Origin: Bacteroidota bacterium
Lineage (GTDB): Bacteria; Bacteroidota; Bacteroidia; Bacteroidales; VadinHA17
Direction of reading: 5' to 3'
Assembly: GCA_030706785.1 (NCBI GenBank)
Contig: JAUZNW010000011.1
Coordinates: forward strand, 1-40,889
Length of the DNA: 40,889 nt
Part shown: positions 19,178-26,727 of the stretch, one piece after another
Layout: each line of letters opens with the position of its first letter
How positions within the stretch are numbered: the stretch's first letter is position 1
Notes under the pieces: generated by a model
Told to the model about the DNA's origin: nothing
Databases searched by the model: none
The model's input: only the letters and a program-made list of their open reading frames with translations
Position numbers and translations under genes: made by a program

Positions 19178-20239
19178 TCAAACATTGACCAACCCAGTAA
19201 CACCAGTTCTTTCAAGACATTTCCTGGTCTTGTATTTTTCACCTGGATCATATTCTATCCCGATTTTATCAAGCACAGGTTCGCAATTTGTCTGATGCAT
19301 CTGGAGACCCAGATCCCATGGATCATACCCAAGTACTAATCCTGCCACCTCTTCATAGGTGAATACAGGTATTCCCTCTCCGTTCTGTCCGTATCTTTTT
19401 CCTTCCATTTCGTTTATTACATACTGCCATCTGTCGAGGAACATTGGGCAACCCGGGCAGTTGGTAATAATCATATCTGGTTTGAACGGCTTCATAGATT
19501 CAAACTTTTCCTTTGAGCAGGCAATTGAGAATCCCCTGTTAGCCTGTACCAGGTATTGTCTGAATCCGAATCCGCAACAATGTCTCCTTTCTGGATAGTC
19601 AATCACGTTACCTCCCCATTCTTCGACCATTCCTGCCAGAACATAGGGATATTCAGCGCCACCGACACCTTTTGAAGGAAACATTTTGGCATAATGGCAT
19701 CCGATGTGGTCAACAACTTTTAAAGGTTCACCTGTGTTTTTATTTATCAGTCTGTATTTAGCGGCTGAAGAAATTTCCCTTCTGAATTTATAGATTACAT
19801 CACTTGCGTGAGCCAGATTCTTTGGAACTTTAAATTCTCTGCCAGTGGCTATTCTCAGCATCTTTCGGATTCTCTGTTCAACCTCAGGATAATGATGCCA
19901 CGTATCGAGAATCTCAGTGTAAAGTCCGAATGAAGTAATGCATGAAGGGAGCATATTTTCATATCCTGCCTCAGTCATGAGGGCAAATTGCCTTGCCACT
20001 ACGGTCATTGTTGTTTCCACAGGTACTATATCACCGTGGTAACCTATGCCGGTACAGGTTGTATGGCAGGGATTTTCGAATACATCTTTATTCAACACCT
20101 CCCTCATAATTCTCAGGAAAGTTGTTTCTGATCCGGGGAAAAAGTTTTGCCGGACACAACTCCGGACGTAGAAGAACTTATCTTCCGCAATCTCTTTCTG
20201 ATAATCTTTCCAGATATTTCGTTTTCCTTCTATGTTCAT
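19178..20239 (-). CDS. HdrB-like subunit with one intact and one degenerate CCG domain
   Basis: 353 residues. The C-terminal half has a complete noncubane-cluster motif: C181-X39-CC221/222-X38-C261xxC264 (GCHYAKMF, RHCCGFGF, TNCPGC). The N-terminal half keeps C28, C58, C62 and C100, but the second is CHTTC rather than CC, and the final CxxC is reduced to CITS. So only one canonical site remains. In HdrB the CCG domains perform disulfide chemistry; here one may be structural or ligate a different cluster. It sits between hdrC1 (12 nt) and hdrA (6 nt). It is related to the heterodisulfide reductase subunit B family, but no coenzyme M/B chemistry is expected in a bacterium. Confidence 0.85.
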   Translation of the reverse strand: MNIEGKRNIWKDYQKEIAEDKFFYVRSCVRQNFFPGSETTFLRIMREVLNKDVFENPCHTTCTGIGYHGDIVPVETTMTVVARQFALMTEAGYENMLPSCITSFGLYTEILDTWHHYPEVEQRIRKMLRIATGREFKVPKNLAHASDVIYKFRREISSAAKYRLINKNTGEPLKVVDHIGCHYAKMFPSKGVGGAEYPYVLAGMVEEWGGNVIDYPERRHCCGFGFRQYLVQANRGFSIACSKEKFESMKPFKPDMIITNCPGCPMFLDRWQYVINEMEGKRYGQNGEGIPVFTYEEVAGLVLGYDPWDLGLQMHQTNCEPVLDKIGIEYDPGEKYKTRKCLERTGVTGLVNV

Positions 20240-20251
20240 CCTTGAAGCAAA

Positions 20252-20959
20252 TTATCGTGTATGTGTATTATTGTTCGATTTATAAACATGCTCAAAGTAT
20301 TCATTATCAATTCCATCTCCAAGGGTCAGGTCTAATTCATCAGCTTTCTTCCTGGAGTACTCTTCTATCTTTTCGAATCTTTTTGTTCCTCCGGTTACAT
20401 CAAAAATCTTTTTAATTTCATCAAGGGCCTCCTTAGGGATTTTTCTTAAAATCCCGGGGCCATCACCTTTATAGTTTGCACCAAGTCTTTTAAAAACTTC
20501 ACTCCAGTTTGACTGGATCCAGTCCCAAACGGGACCTTGTTCAGGGTGCATATCGGTGCCAACCCCTTCAAGATAAAGACAATAGCCATATTTAAGAATC
20601 CACTCTCCTACTGTCCTTTTTATCGCAAGCTGCTGCCTGCCTTTTTCTGATTCCACGAAGAAGCCAAGATCTTGTGAAAGCCCGCGGAGGGCCATTATTA
20701 TAAGTCCTGGTGCGTTTCCCCTCGGGCACCTAGTCTTGCACGACATGCACTCACCACAATACCAGATTGTGTCAGACTTCAGAAGTTTTTCAATTTCTTC
20801 ATTATCTCCCGACTGGACGAGATCGACAATATTCCGCGGATCGTAATTGTAGAATTCGGCTGCCGGACAGATAGCAGTGCAGACGCCACAGTTCATGCAG
20901 GCATTCAATCCTTCTTCAAACCGTATATCTTGTTTAAGCAGGTCGAGATAATTCTCCAT
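20252..20959 (-). CDS. HdrC-like 4Fe-4S dicluster protein, first copy (hdrC1)
   Basis: 235 residues and first gene of the operon. Two cubane motifs are C21-C24-C27-C31 (CMNCGVCTAICP) and C68-C71-C74-C78 (CGECMSCKTRCP), separated by the HdrC spacer DPRNIVDLVQSGD. The C-terminal 150 residues extend beyond a minimal HdrC and contain no further cysteine motif; similar long HdrC1 subunits occur in sHdr-type complexes. It probably passes electrons between HdrB and HdrA. The start ATG lies about 36 nt after a predicted transcription start whose region carries a Rex-like operator. Confidence 0.86.
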   Translation of the reverse strand: MENYLDLLKQDIRFEEGLNACMNCGVCTAICPAAEFYNYDPRNIVDLVQSGDNEEIEKLLKSDTIWYCGECMSCKTRCPRGNAPGLIIMALRGLSQDLGFFVESEKGRQQLAIKRTVGEWILKYGYCLYLEGVGTDMHPEQGPVWDWIQSNWSEVFKRLGANYKGDGPGILRKIPKEALDEIKKIFDVTGGTKRFEKIEEYSRKKADELDLTLGDGIDNEYFEHVYKSNNNTHTR

Positions 20960-20983
20960 TTCAGGGTTCAGACTACAGAAGAT

Positions 20984-21001
20984 CTGTTAATTAATTAACA
21001 A
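20984..21001 (-). promoter_or_regulatory. Rex-type operator at the hdr-like operon promoter
   Basis: Read on the minus strand the site is TTGTTAATTAATTAACAG, containing a perfect 16-bp palindrome. It matches the Rex consensus TTGTTAAnnnnTTAACAA at all but the last base. It begins 1 nt after the -7 box and so covers the transcription start, as expected for a repressor. The following GATC is shared with the sqr promoter copy. Rex is a repressor released when NADH rises. No rex gene lies in this window, so assignment is by motif only. Confidence 0.65.
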
Positions 21002-21009
21002 CAAATTTA
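21002..21009 (-). promoter_or_regulatory. -7 box (TAAATTTG) of the hdr-like operon
   Basis: On the minus strand TAAATTTG fits TAnnTTTG, 43 nt upstream of the hdrC1 ATG. The predicted start falls inside the adjacent Rex-like palindrome. Confidence 0.6.
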
Positions 21010-21138
21010 TAGGATTGTGATAACGCGTTTGACAGGCTTAAAGCCTAATTTTCAGGGGTATTTATACGTAAAGAATGTATTATGTATTATGTTTTGAGGC
21101 ATGCGATCCTCACTTTTAGAAGAAATGCAGGATTTTGT

Positions 21139-21146
21139 TACTTTTG
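21139..21146 (+). promoter_or_regulatory. -7 box (TACTTTTG) of the kinase-murQ operon, near-leaderless
   Basis: TACTTTTG matches TAnnTTTG exactly and ends only 4 nt before the ATG at 21151. If used, transcription would begin at or next to the start codon, giving a leaderless message. No Shine-Dalgarno sequence precedes the ATG, which fits this reading. Confidence 0.5.
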
Positions 21147-21150
21147 AGCG

Positions 21151-22002
21151 ATGAAACTGATCGCTGAAAGCGGGGGATCCAAGACAAGCTGGTGCGGGAT
21201 TACAAACTCCGGTGAGACCGATATTATTTCAACAATAGGACTGAATCCCAATTTTGTTCCGGGAGAGGTTTTCCGGGAGGTAATTTCATCAGAGGTTCTG
21301 CCGGCACTGAAAGATCAGATTAACGAAATTAAACGGGTCTGGTTCTATGGGGCTGGCTGTGCGGGCCGGGTAATGAATTCGAGGGTGACAGACGATATCC
21401 GGTTTGCTATTCCATCTGCTGAAGTTTCAGTTTATTCTGACCTCCTGGGCGCAGCCAGGGGATTGCTTGGTAAAAGCAGAGGGTATGTGTGCATGATAGG
21501 AACAGGCTCTAATTCAGGCTATTACGATGGGGAAAAAATTACTGCCAATGTCCCCCCCCTTGGCTTTATACTCGGGGATGAAGGAAGCGGCGCATCCCTT
21601 GGGAAAAAATTGCTCGCTGATTTTCTGAGGGGAATAATGCCTGCTGACCTTTCCAGGGATTTCAAAGCCAGTTACGGTGCTGAAAAAGATGATATCGTTG
21701 GTCACGTGTACAGGGGAGTATTTCCCAGCAAGTATATAGGGGGATTCGTTCAGTTCCTGAATGATCATATTTCCCACGGATACTGCAGGGATCTTATCCG
21801 CAAGTCATTTGAAGAATTTGTTGACAGGAACCTCAGTTTGTATAAAATTTCAGGTAAAACCGATATTGCTGTTACAGGGTCTGTTGCCTGGCATTTCAGG
21901 CCAATCCTGGAAGAGGTTTTCAGAGATGACAACTTTACAATCTCCATAATGGCAAGAGGCCCGATAGAAGGCTTAATCAGGTATCACAAAATGTATGACT
22001 AA
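21151..22002 (+). CDS. BadF/BadG/BcrA-type amino-sugar kinase (MurNAc/GlcNAc kinase candidate)
   Basis: 283 residues in the ASKHA ATPase fold. The phosphate-1 loop is AESGGSKTSW at the N terminus and a second glycine-rich phosphate segment is GYVCMIGTGSNSGYY. The sugar/ATP hinge reads PLGFILGDEGSGASLGKKLL, as in N-acetylglucosamine kinases of this family. The murQ gene 51 nt downstream suggests the product is MurNAc-6-phosphate, as with the MurK kinases, although GlcNAc kinase is equally possible. Role: recycling of cell-wall amino sugars in the cytoplasm. The ATG is only 4 nt from a -7 box. Confidence 0.85.
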   Translation: MKLIAESGGSKTSWCGITNSGETDIISTIGLNPNFVPGEVFREVISSEVLPALKDQINEIKRVWFYGAGCAGRVMNSRVTDDIRFAIPSAEVSVYSDLLGAARGLLGKSRGYVCMIGTGSNSGYYDGEKITANVPPLGFILGDEGSGASLGKKLLADFLRGIMPADLSRDFKASYGAEKDDIVGHVYRGVFPSKYIGGFVQFLNDHISHGYCRDLIRKSFEEFVDRNLSLYKISGKTDIAVTGSVAWHFRPILEEVFRDDNFTISIMARGPIEGLIRYHKMYD

Positions 22003-22053
22003 CCAGCAACCGGAAATAAGCAACCAGATAATTATAATTTCAATCATTTTTAA

Positions 22054-22869
22054 ATGATAAGCGTAACTGAATCTGAATCCTTTTATCATGATCTTGAGAA
22101 AATGTCAGTCCGCCAGATTCTTGAATCGATCAACGCTGAGGATCAGAAAGTGCCCGGAATAATAAAAGGCTGCATACCTGTAATTGAAAAGCTCGTTGAA
22201 GCAGTCGTAAAAAGAATGAAAACAGGGGGAAGACTTTTCTACATCGGTGCTGGTACAAGTGGAAGGCTCGGTATAGTTGATGCATCAGAGATCCCTCCTA
22301 CTTTCGGACTCGACCAGGGATACGTAATTGGCCTGATCGCCGGTGGGGACAGGGCTATTAGAAAAGCAGTCGAAATGGCAGAAGACAACGAAGGGCTTGG
22401 ATGGACTGAACTTCAGACATTCAATCCCTCCCCGAAGGATATCATAGTTGGCATTGCTGCCTCCGGGACAACTCCTTATGTCGTAGGAGCCCTCAGTAAG
22501 GCAAGGGAAAATGGCATCTTTACAGGGGCAATCACCTGCAACAGGGAAACTCCTCTTGCATCCTATGCTGATGTTGCCATAGAAGTTATTACCGGACCTG
22601 AATTTGTTACCGGCAGCACCCGGATGAAAGCCGGAACTGCCCAGAAACTCGTTCTCAACATGATAACCACAGCCACAATGATTCGGCTCGGACGCGTGAA
22701 AGGGAACAAAATGGTCAATATGCAGCTCACCAATCATAAGCTGATCAGAAGAGGTACAAAAATGATATCGGAGGAGCTTGGCCTCGATCACGAAACATCA
22801 AAAAAGCTTCTGCTATTACATGGTTCCGTAAGGAAAGTATTGGATATTTTTAGGGAAGGAAATCAATAA
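22054..22869 (+). CDS. murQ: N-acetylmuramic acid 6-phosphate etherase
   Basis: 271 residues with a SIS domain. It has the MurQ signatures FYIGAGTSGRLGIVDASEIPPTFG near residue 69 and GPEFVTGSTRMKAGTAQKLVLNM near residue 185, plus NHKLIRRGTKMI. The glutamate in ASEIPPT is the probable catalytic acid. The enzyme splits D-lactate from MurNAc-6-P to yield GlcNAc-6-P, feeding recycled peptidoglycan into glycolysis or new wall synthesis. It is slightly shorter than the ~300-residue E. coli enzyme at the C terminus. The upstream kinase would supply its substrate. Confidence 0.93.
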   Translation: MISVTESESFYHDLEKMSVRQILESINAEDQKVPGIIKGCIPVIEKLVEAVVKRMKTGGRLFYIGAGTSGRLGIVDASEIPPTFGLDQGYVIGLIAGGDRAIRKAVEMAEDNEGLGWTELQTFNPSPKDIIVGIAASGTTPYVVGALSKARENGIFTGAITCNRETPLASYADVAIEVITGPEFVTGSTRMKAGTAQKLVLNMITTATMIRLGRVKGNKMVNMQLTNHKLIRRGTKMISEELGLDHETSKKLLLLHGSVRKVLDIFREGNQ

Positions 22870-22888
22870 TGGGCGACAGGTAAAACGC

Positions 22889-23020
22889 TGGGAGCATGAA
22901 GGAAAACCTGGTTTGCACGCAGCTCGTAGCTCATATTTTTAATTGATTTACTACGAACCATCAGCTACCAGCTATGAGCTTTTTCTTTCGGTCTTCTGTC
23001 TTCCGTCTTCAGCCTTCCAA
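22889..23020. repeat. Intergenic repeat-rich segment after murQ with hairpins and TCTTCCG-type repeats
   Basis: This non-coding spacer has an inverted repeat AGCTCATA (22928-22935)/TATGAGCT (22973-22980) followed by TTTTTC, and inside it TCGTAG/CTACGA. The hairpin plus T-run could end murQ transcription. A degenerate direct repeat follows, of the form GGTCTTCTGTCTTCCGTCTTC, similar to the segment at 38764-38812. No ORF with homology is visible. Confidence 0.45.
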
Positions 23021-23620
23021 TCACAATCCTTTTCCCTGCTTTTTAAGAAGTATTTCGCTGATCTTGAAGGTCAGGAATGCACACCCTGCGCCGATGACCG
23101 CTCCTGCAACCACATCCGACGGATAATGGACACCCAGATCCATTCTGGAGTAAGCTACTAATCCTGCATAAGCAAAAGATGGCGCAATAACATACCATTT
23201 AGGGTAAACAAGGCTTATGGATGTTGCGGCTGCAAAGGCGCCAGATGTATGTCCGGAAGGGAATGAGGGGCTCCCGGCATTGGTTTTTTTAATGATATCG
23301 GGGTATTTTTCAAACGGACGTGCCCGATTTACAGTATATTTAAGTGCTGCTGTGATTCCAAGATTCACGACTGCAGCTCCAATGGACGCAATTGCATTAT
23401 CAATCAATTCTTTATCATTTTTGGCTACTCCTGCTATCATCATTCCGGCAGGGACTCCTGTTATAAAGTATGTATTGGAATTTGAAACAAACCTGAAAAA
23501 CCTGTCAGAAGGAAGAGTCTCCGGAGAATAAATAGCTCTGAGGATCCTTATGTCAGGATTTTGAGCTACTGCTTCTACTGGTAATATCAGCAACAGGATT
23601 ATTAAGATCTTTCGGTTCAC
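23021..23620 (-). CDS. PAP2 family phosphatase, exported or membrane-associated
   Basis: 199 residues beginning with a signal peptide (MNRKILIILLLILPVEAVAQ). The three-part acid phosphatase signature is complete: KYTVNRARP near residue 95, PSFPSGHTSGAF near residue 117 and YSRMDLGVHYPSDVVAG near residue 157. The lysine, arginines and histidines of the catalytic triad and phosphate pocket are all present. Likely substrates are lipid phosphates such as undecaprenyl pyrophosphate, or lipid A phosphates, on the periplasmic side. The DUF3788 gene upstream ends 6 nt before its start, so they form an operon. Confidence 0.9.
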   Translation of the reverse strand: MNRKILIILLLILPVEAVAQNPDIRILRAIYSPETLPSDRFFRFVSNSNTYFITGVPAGMMIAGVAKNDKELIDNAIASIGAAVVNLGITAALKYTVNRARPFEKYPDIIKKTNAGSPSFPSGHTSGAFAAATSISLVYPKWYVIAPSFAYAGLVAYSRMDLGVHYPSDVVAGAVIGAGCAFLTFKISEILLKKQGKGL

Positions 23621-23626
23621 TGTATC

Positions 23627-24058
23627 CTATTTGAGCTTCGCCTTCAGATTGATAAGTTTATAAATATTTTCCAGATCGGAAATTCCTGAAACCTTCAGAG
23701 AAATTGCCCTTATATTTCCATATCTCTTACCATTCACAAAATCATTCTTAATTTTATCCGGCAGAGTACTTGAAGTAATTACCGGTTCACCCTTATTACC
23801 GAAATAAAACGTGATCCGGAAGGTATTTTCAAGCACACCTATCCAGAACAATGTCTTCTTTTTATATTGCATCTTGAAAAGCCATTGGTTCCCGTCATTG
23901 TAAAACCTCCATTCCCCGATGCTTCCTTCGTAATTGTCTTTTACATATTTCATCGTCATCAGCCATACATCTTTAATATCACCAATGATTGAGAAGATTT
24001 TCTCATCTGAAGGATAAACATTCTTATCGCCGAGTACCAGTCTTTCAGATTCTTCCAT
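23627..24058 (-). CDS. DUF3788 family protein
   Basis: 143 residues from the ATG at 24058. The track version starts at a TTG 48 nt further upstream, and the DUF3788 pattern begins right after the ATG (RLVLGDKNVYPSDEKIFSIIGD). The core reads IGEWRFYNDGNQWLFKMQYKKKTLFWIGVLENTFRITFYFG, the usual aromatic-rich body of this small cytoplasmic family. It resembles YdhG/DUF1801-like surface folds, but no biochemical function is established. There is no signal peptide. It is the first gene of a two-gene unit with the PAP2 phosphatase. Confidence 0.7.
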   Translation of the reverse strand: MEESERLVLGDKNVYPSDEKIFSIIGDIKDVWLMTMKYVKDNYEGSIGEWRFYNDGNQWLFKMQYKKKTLFWIGVLENTFRITFYFGNKGEPVITSSTLPDKIKNDFVNGKRYGNIRAISLKVSGISDLENIYKLINLKAKLK

Positions 24059-24151
24059 ATTAGCAGAAATTTTTACAGCCCTTGTAATTTCAATCTCCAG
24101 AAGCAATAATGATTAAAATTAATACTTTTATAACAGAATAACCTGCAATCG

Positions 24152-24802
24152 ATGATAAAAGACAAACAGCTGGATACTCTCTGCCTGAGGTATCCGGTAC
24201 TTACTGGTCTCCGGGATTCAATGGCTGAAGCAGCGGGGATGATAATCAAATGCTATACAAAGGGGGGAAAGCTGCTTATATGCGGCAATGGAGGAAGCAG
24301 CTCCGATGCCGATCATATGGTTGCTGAATTGATGAAAGGATTCGAACTTCACCGGCTCCTGGATGATAGCCTCATAAAGAGGTTTATATCAATATCTCCT
24401 GGCAGGGGTAGAATTCTTGGCGGGCACCTGGAACATGGATTGCCAGCAATATCGCTATCATCCAATCATGCTATTATTACAGCCGTTTCAAATGATATGG
24501 ATCCTGACCTGATCTTTGCCCAACAGGTTATCGGGTATGGTGTAGAAGGGGATATTTTAATCGGCATAAGCACTTCAGGGAATTCACAGAATATTATTGA
24601 TGCCTGTATAGCTGCACAAGCCTTAAATCTCAGGGTAATCGGGATCACTGGCAAAACGGGCGGTAAAATGAAACAATATTGTGATGTTATCGTAAACGTT
24701 CCTGAAACAATTACTTCCTGTGTCCAGGAACTTCACCTGCCTGTGATGCACACCATATGCAAAATAGTCGAGAATCATTTCTATAGACAGCAAAATACAT
24801 AA
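24152..24802 (+). CDS. gmhA: Sedoheptulose 7-phosphate isomerase
   Basis: 216 residues with a single SIS domain. LLICGNGGSSSDADHMVAELMKGFE near residue 46 and ISTSGNSQNIIDACIAA near residue 140 form the sugar-phosphate site. CVQELHLPVMHTICKIVE near the C terminus carries the catalytic glutamate and histidine of GmhA. It converts sedoheptulose 7-P to D-glycero-D-manno-heptose 7-P, the first step of ADP- or GDP-heptose formation for LPS or S-layer glycans. A loop of about 25 residues (KRFISISPGRGRILGGHLEHGLPA) is longer than in E. coli GmhA. The kinase gene follows after 2 nt. Confidence 0.9.
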   Translation: MIKDKQLDTLCLRYPVLTGLRDSMAEAAGMIIKCYTKGGKLLICGNGGSSSDADHMVAELMKGFELHRLLDDSLIKRFISISPGRGRILGGHLEHGLPAISLSSNHAIITAVSNDMDPDLIFAQQVIGYGVEGDILIGISTSGNSQNIIDACIAAQALNLRVIGITGKTGGKMKQYCDVIVNVPETITSCVQELHLPVMHTICKIVENHFYRQQNT

Positions 24803-24804
24803 GC

Positions 24805-26727
24805 ATGAAGCCTGCGTTGCTTAATGAAATAATTGAAAAGATCAAATCAGTAAGGATTGCCATAATCGGAGATTTCTGTCTCGATGCTTACTGGTTTATC
24901 GATGAGTCCAAAAGTGAGATATCAATAGAAACAGGACATCCTACGAGGCCTGTTCATCGTCAGAAATACTCTCTTGGCGGGGCAGGCAATGTCGCTGGCA
25001 ATCTCGCCGCAATGGGAGTCAAAGATATAAGGGTTTTCGGTGTTACGGGAAGTGACCCGTTCGGTGAAGAAATGATCTCGATCATGAAAAGAACCGGGAT
25101 AAATACACACAATATGCTTGTCCAGGCTGAGAACTGGTCTACACATGTTTACATTAAACCTGTTGCAGGCGAAATTGAGCAGAGCCGTATTGATTTCGGA
25201 AATTTCAACAGCCTGTCAGATCAAACAGCAGATACACTTATTGAAAACCTCTGCAGGGAAGCATCGGAGGTCGATCTGGTGATAATAAATCAGCAGGTCA
25301 TGTCAGGAATTCATACTCTTCATTTAAGAGAAAAGCTTGTCGATGTAATAGCCCGGTTTAATGAAAAAGTATTTATTGCCGACAGCAGGCATTTTACTGA
25401 CTTCTACAGGGGAACGTACAGGAAGATGAATGATGTTGAGGCTGTACGTTTGTGCGGATTACAAAAAGTAACTGAAGATGTCGTTTCATACAAAGAGGTT
25501 ATTGATGCTGCCGAAAAACTTTTCGAACGGTTCAGGAAACCGCTCCTGATAACGAGAGGCAGCAGGGGTTCAATAGTAACGGATGATAAGGGAATATCGG
25601 AAATAGCCGGATTAATGATCATGGCACAGACCGACACCGTAGGAGCCGGCGACAGCTATCTCGCAGGAGCGTCAGCTGCTCTTGCCGCAGGTTATACCCT
25701 TGAAACAGCAGGTGAATTCGGTTCTTTTGTTGCAGGGGTGACGGTACAGAAGCTGTTCCAGACCGGAACAGCTACACCTGAAGAAATCCTGACTATCGGC
25801 AGTGATCCCGACTATATCTATAATCCTGAACTTGCAGAAGATGCCAGACAGGCAAAGTACCATGGCAGATCAGAAATTGAGATCATAAACAAATGGCCTG
25901 ATAATCTGAATATCAGGTATGCTATATTCGATAATGACGGTACTGTTTCAACATTACGGGAAGGCTGGGAACATATCATGGCTCCGATGATGGTAAAAGC
26001 AATTCTGGGACCTAACTACCTAGAAGCCGATGAATCGACCCTGAAGAAGGTAAGCTCAAGGGTGGATGAGCTTATCGACAAAACTACAGGTGTCCAGACG
26101 CTTATGCAGATGAAGATGCTGGCGGGACTGATAATGGAGTTTGGTTTTGTTCCTGAAGACCAGATACTTGATGAATACGGATACAAGGAAATCTATAACA
26201 ATGACCTGATGCAGATGGTCCGTCAGCGTGAAGAAAAGCTCAGGAATGGGGAGCTACTTCCTGAGGACCTAACTATAAAAAATGCGATCCTGTTCATTAA
26301 AACATTATACGACAGGGGAATAAAGCTTTACCTGACCTCAGGAACCGATGAGGAAGATGTCAGGCATGAAGCCAATGCTCTTGGATACGATCATTTTTTC
26401 GAAGACAGAATCTACGGCTCTGTAGGAGATATCAACAAGGAGGCCAAAAGGATCGTTCTTGACCGAATCCTTGACTCTATCGGAGAATCTGAAGCCGGGT
26501 CTATAGTAACATTCGGCGACGGTCCGGTTGAGATCAGGGAAACACGCAAGAGGGGTGGTAATACTGTGGGGATCGCAAGTAACGAGCTCAGAAGATACGG
26601 GTTAAACCAGGCCAAGCGTACAAGACTGATCAAAGCGGGTGCTGATATTGTTGTACCTGATTTTTCTCAAAGTGAGGTTTTGCTTGAATTTCTTAACTGC
26701 AAAGCTCATGCCTCATCCCAAGTTTAA
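24805..26727 (+). CDS. Heptose 7-phosphate kinase (HldE N-domain/PfkB) fused to a HAD hydrolase
   Basis: 640 residues. Residues 1-330 form a ribokinase-type sugar kinase with IGDFCLDAYWFID, a glycine-rich YSLGGAGNVAGNLAAMG and the catalytic DTVGAGDSYLAG, as in the kinase half of HldE/RfaE. Instead of the cytidylyltransferase-fold half that makes ADP-heptose, residues ~370-640 are a HAD domain: IFDNDGTVS near 372, LTSGTDEEDV and FGDGPVEIRETRKRGG. The HAD part resembles phosphoglycolate-phosphatase-like enzymes and could dephosphorylate heptose 1,7-bisphosphate at C7, replacing GmhB. A nucleotidyltransferase would be needed elsewhere. The end overlaps the next gene by 20 nt. Confidence 0.87.
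   Translation: MKPALLNEIIEKIKSVRIAIIGDFCLDAYWFIDESKSEISIETGHPTRPVHRQKYSLGGAGNVAGNLAAMGVKDIRVFGVTGSDPFGEEMISIMKRTGINTHNMLVQAENWSTHVYIKPVAGEIEQSRIDFGNFNSLSDQTADTLIENLCREASEVDLVIINQQVMSGIHTLHLREKLVDVIARFNEKVFIADSRHFTDFYRGTYRKMNDVEAVRLCGLQKVTEDVVSYKEVIDAAEKLFERFRKPLLITRGSRGSIVTDDKGISEIAGLMIMAQTDTVGAGDSYLAGASAALAAGYTLETAGEFGSFVAGVTVQKLFQTGTATPEEILTIGSDPDYIYNPELAEDARQAKYHGRSEIEIINKWPDNLNIRYAIFDNDGTVSTLREGWEHIMAPMMVKAILGPNYLEADESTLKKVSSRVDELIDKTTGVQTLMQMKMLAGLIMEFGFVPEDQILDEYGYKEIYNNDLMQMVRQREEKLRNGELLPEDLTIKNAILFIKTLYDRGIKLYLTSGTDEEDVRHEANALGYDHFFEDRIYGSVGDINKEAKRIVLDRILDSIGESEAGSIVTFGDGPVEIRETRKRGGNTVGIASNELRRYGLNQAKRTRLIKAGADIVVPDFSQSEVLLEFLNCKAHASSQV

Noticed and set aside
15906-20959. Methanogen-type heterodisulfide reductase acquired from archaea
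   Set aside because: Short HdrA, a DsrMK-like membrane subunit, Bacteroidetes-type promoter and no MvhD/FrhB partners argue for a bacterial sHdr/Qmo-like complex.
22285-22791. 168-aa minus-strand ORF opposite murQ
   Set aside because: It is antisense of strongly conserved MurQ motifs and has no plausible start context.
22985-23017. Possible CRISPR-like direct repeats
   Set aside because: The units are only about 7-10 bp, degenerate and without spacers; no cas genes are present.
22943-23161. 72-aa ORF spanning the repeat segment after murQ
   Set aside because: It is translated repeat sequence and runs into the end of the PAP2 gene; no homology.
26639-26707. N-terminal extension of the deoxyhypusine synthase-like ORF
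   Set aside because: It uses a non-ATG codon inside the kinase-HAD gene and encodes a hydrophobic stretch not expected in this family; the ATG at 26708 is better.
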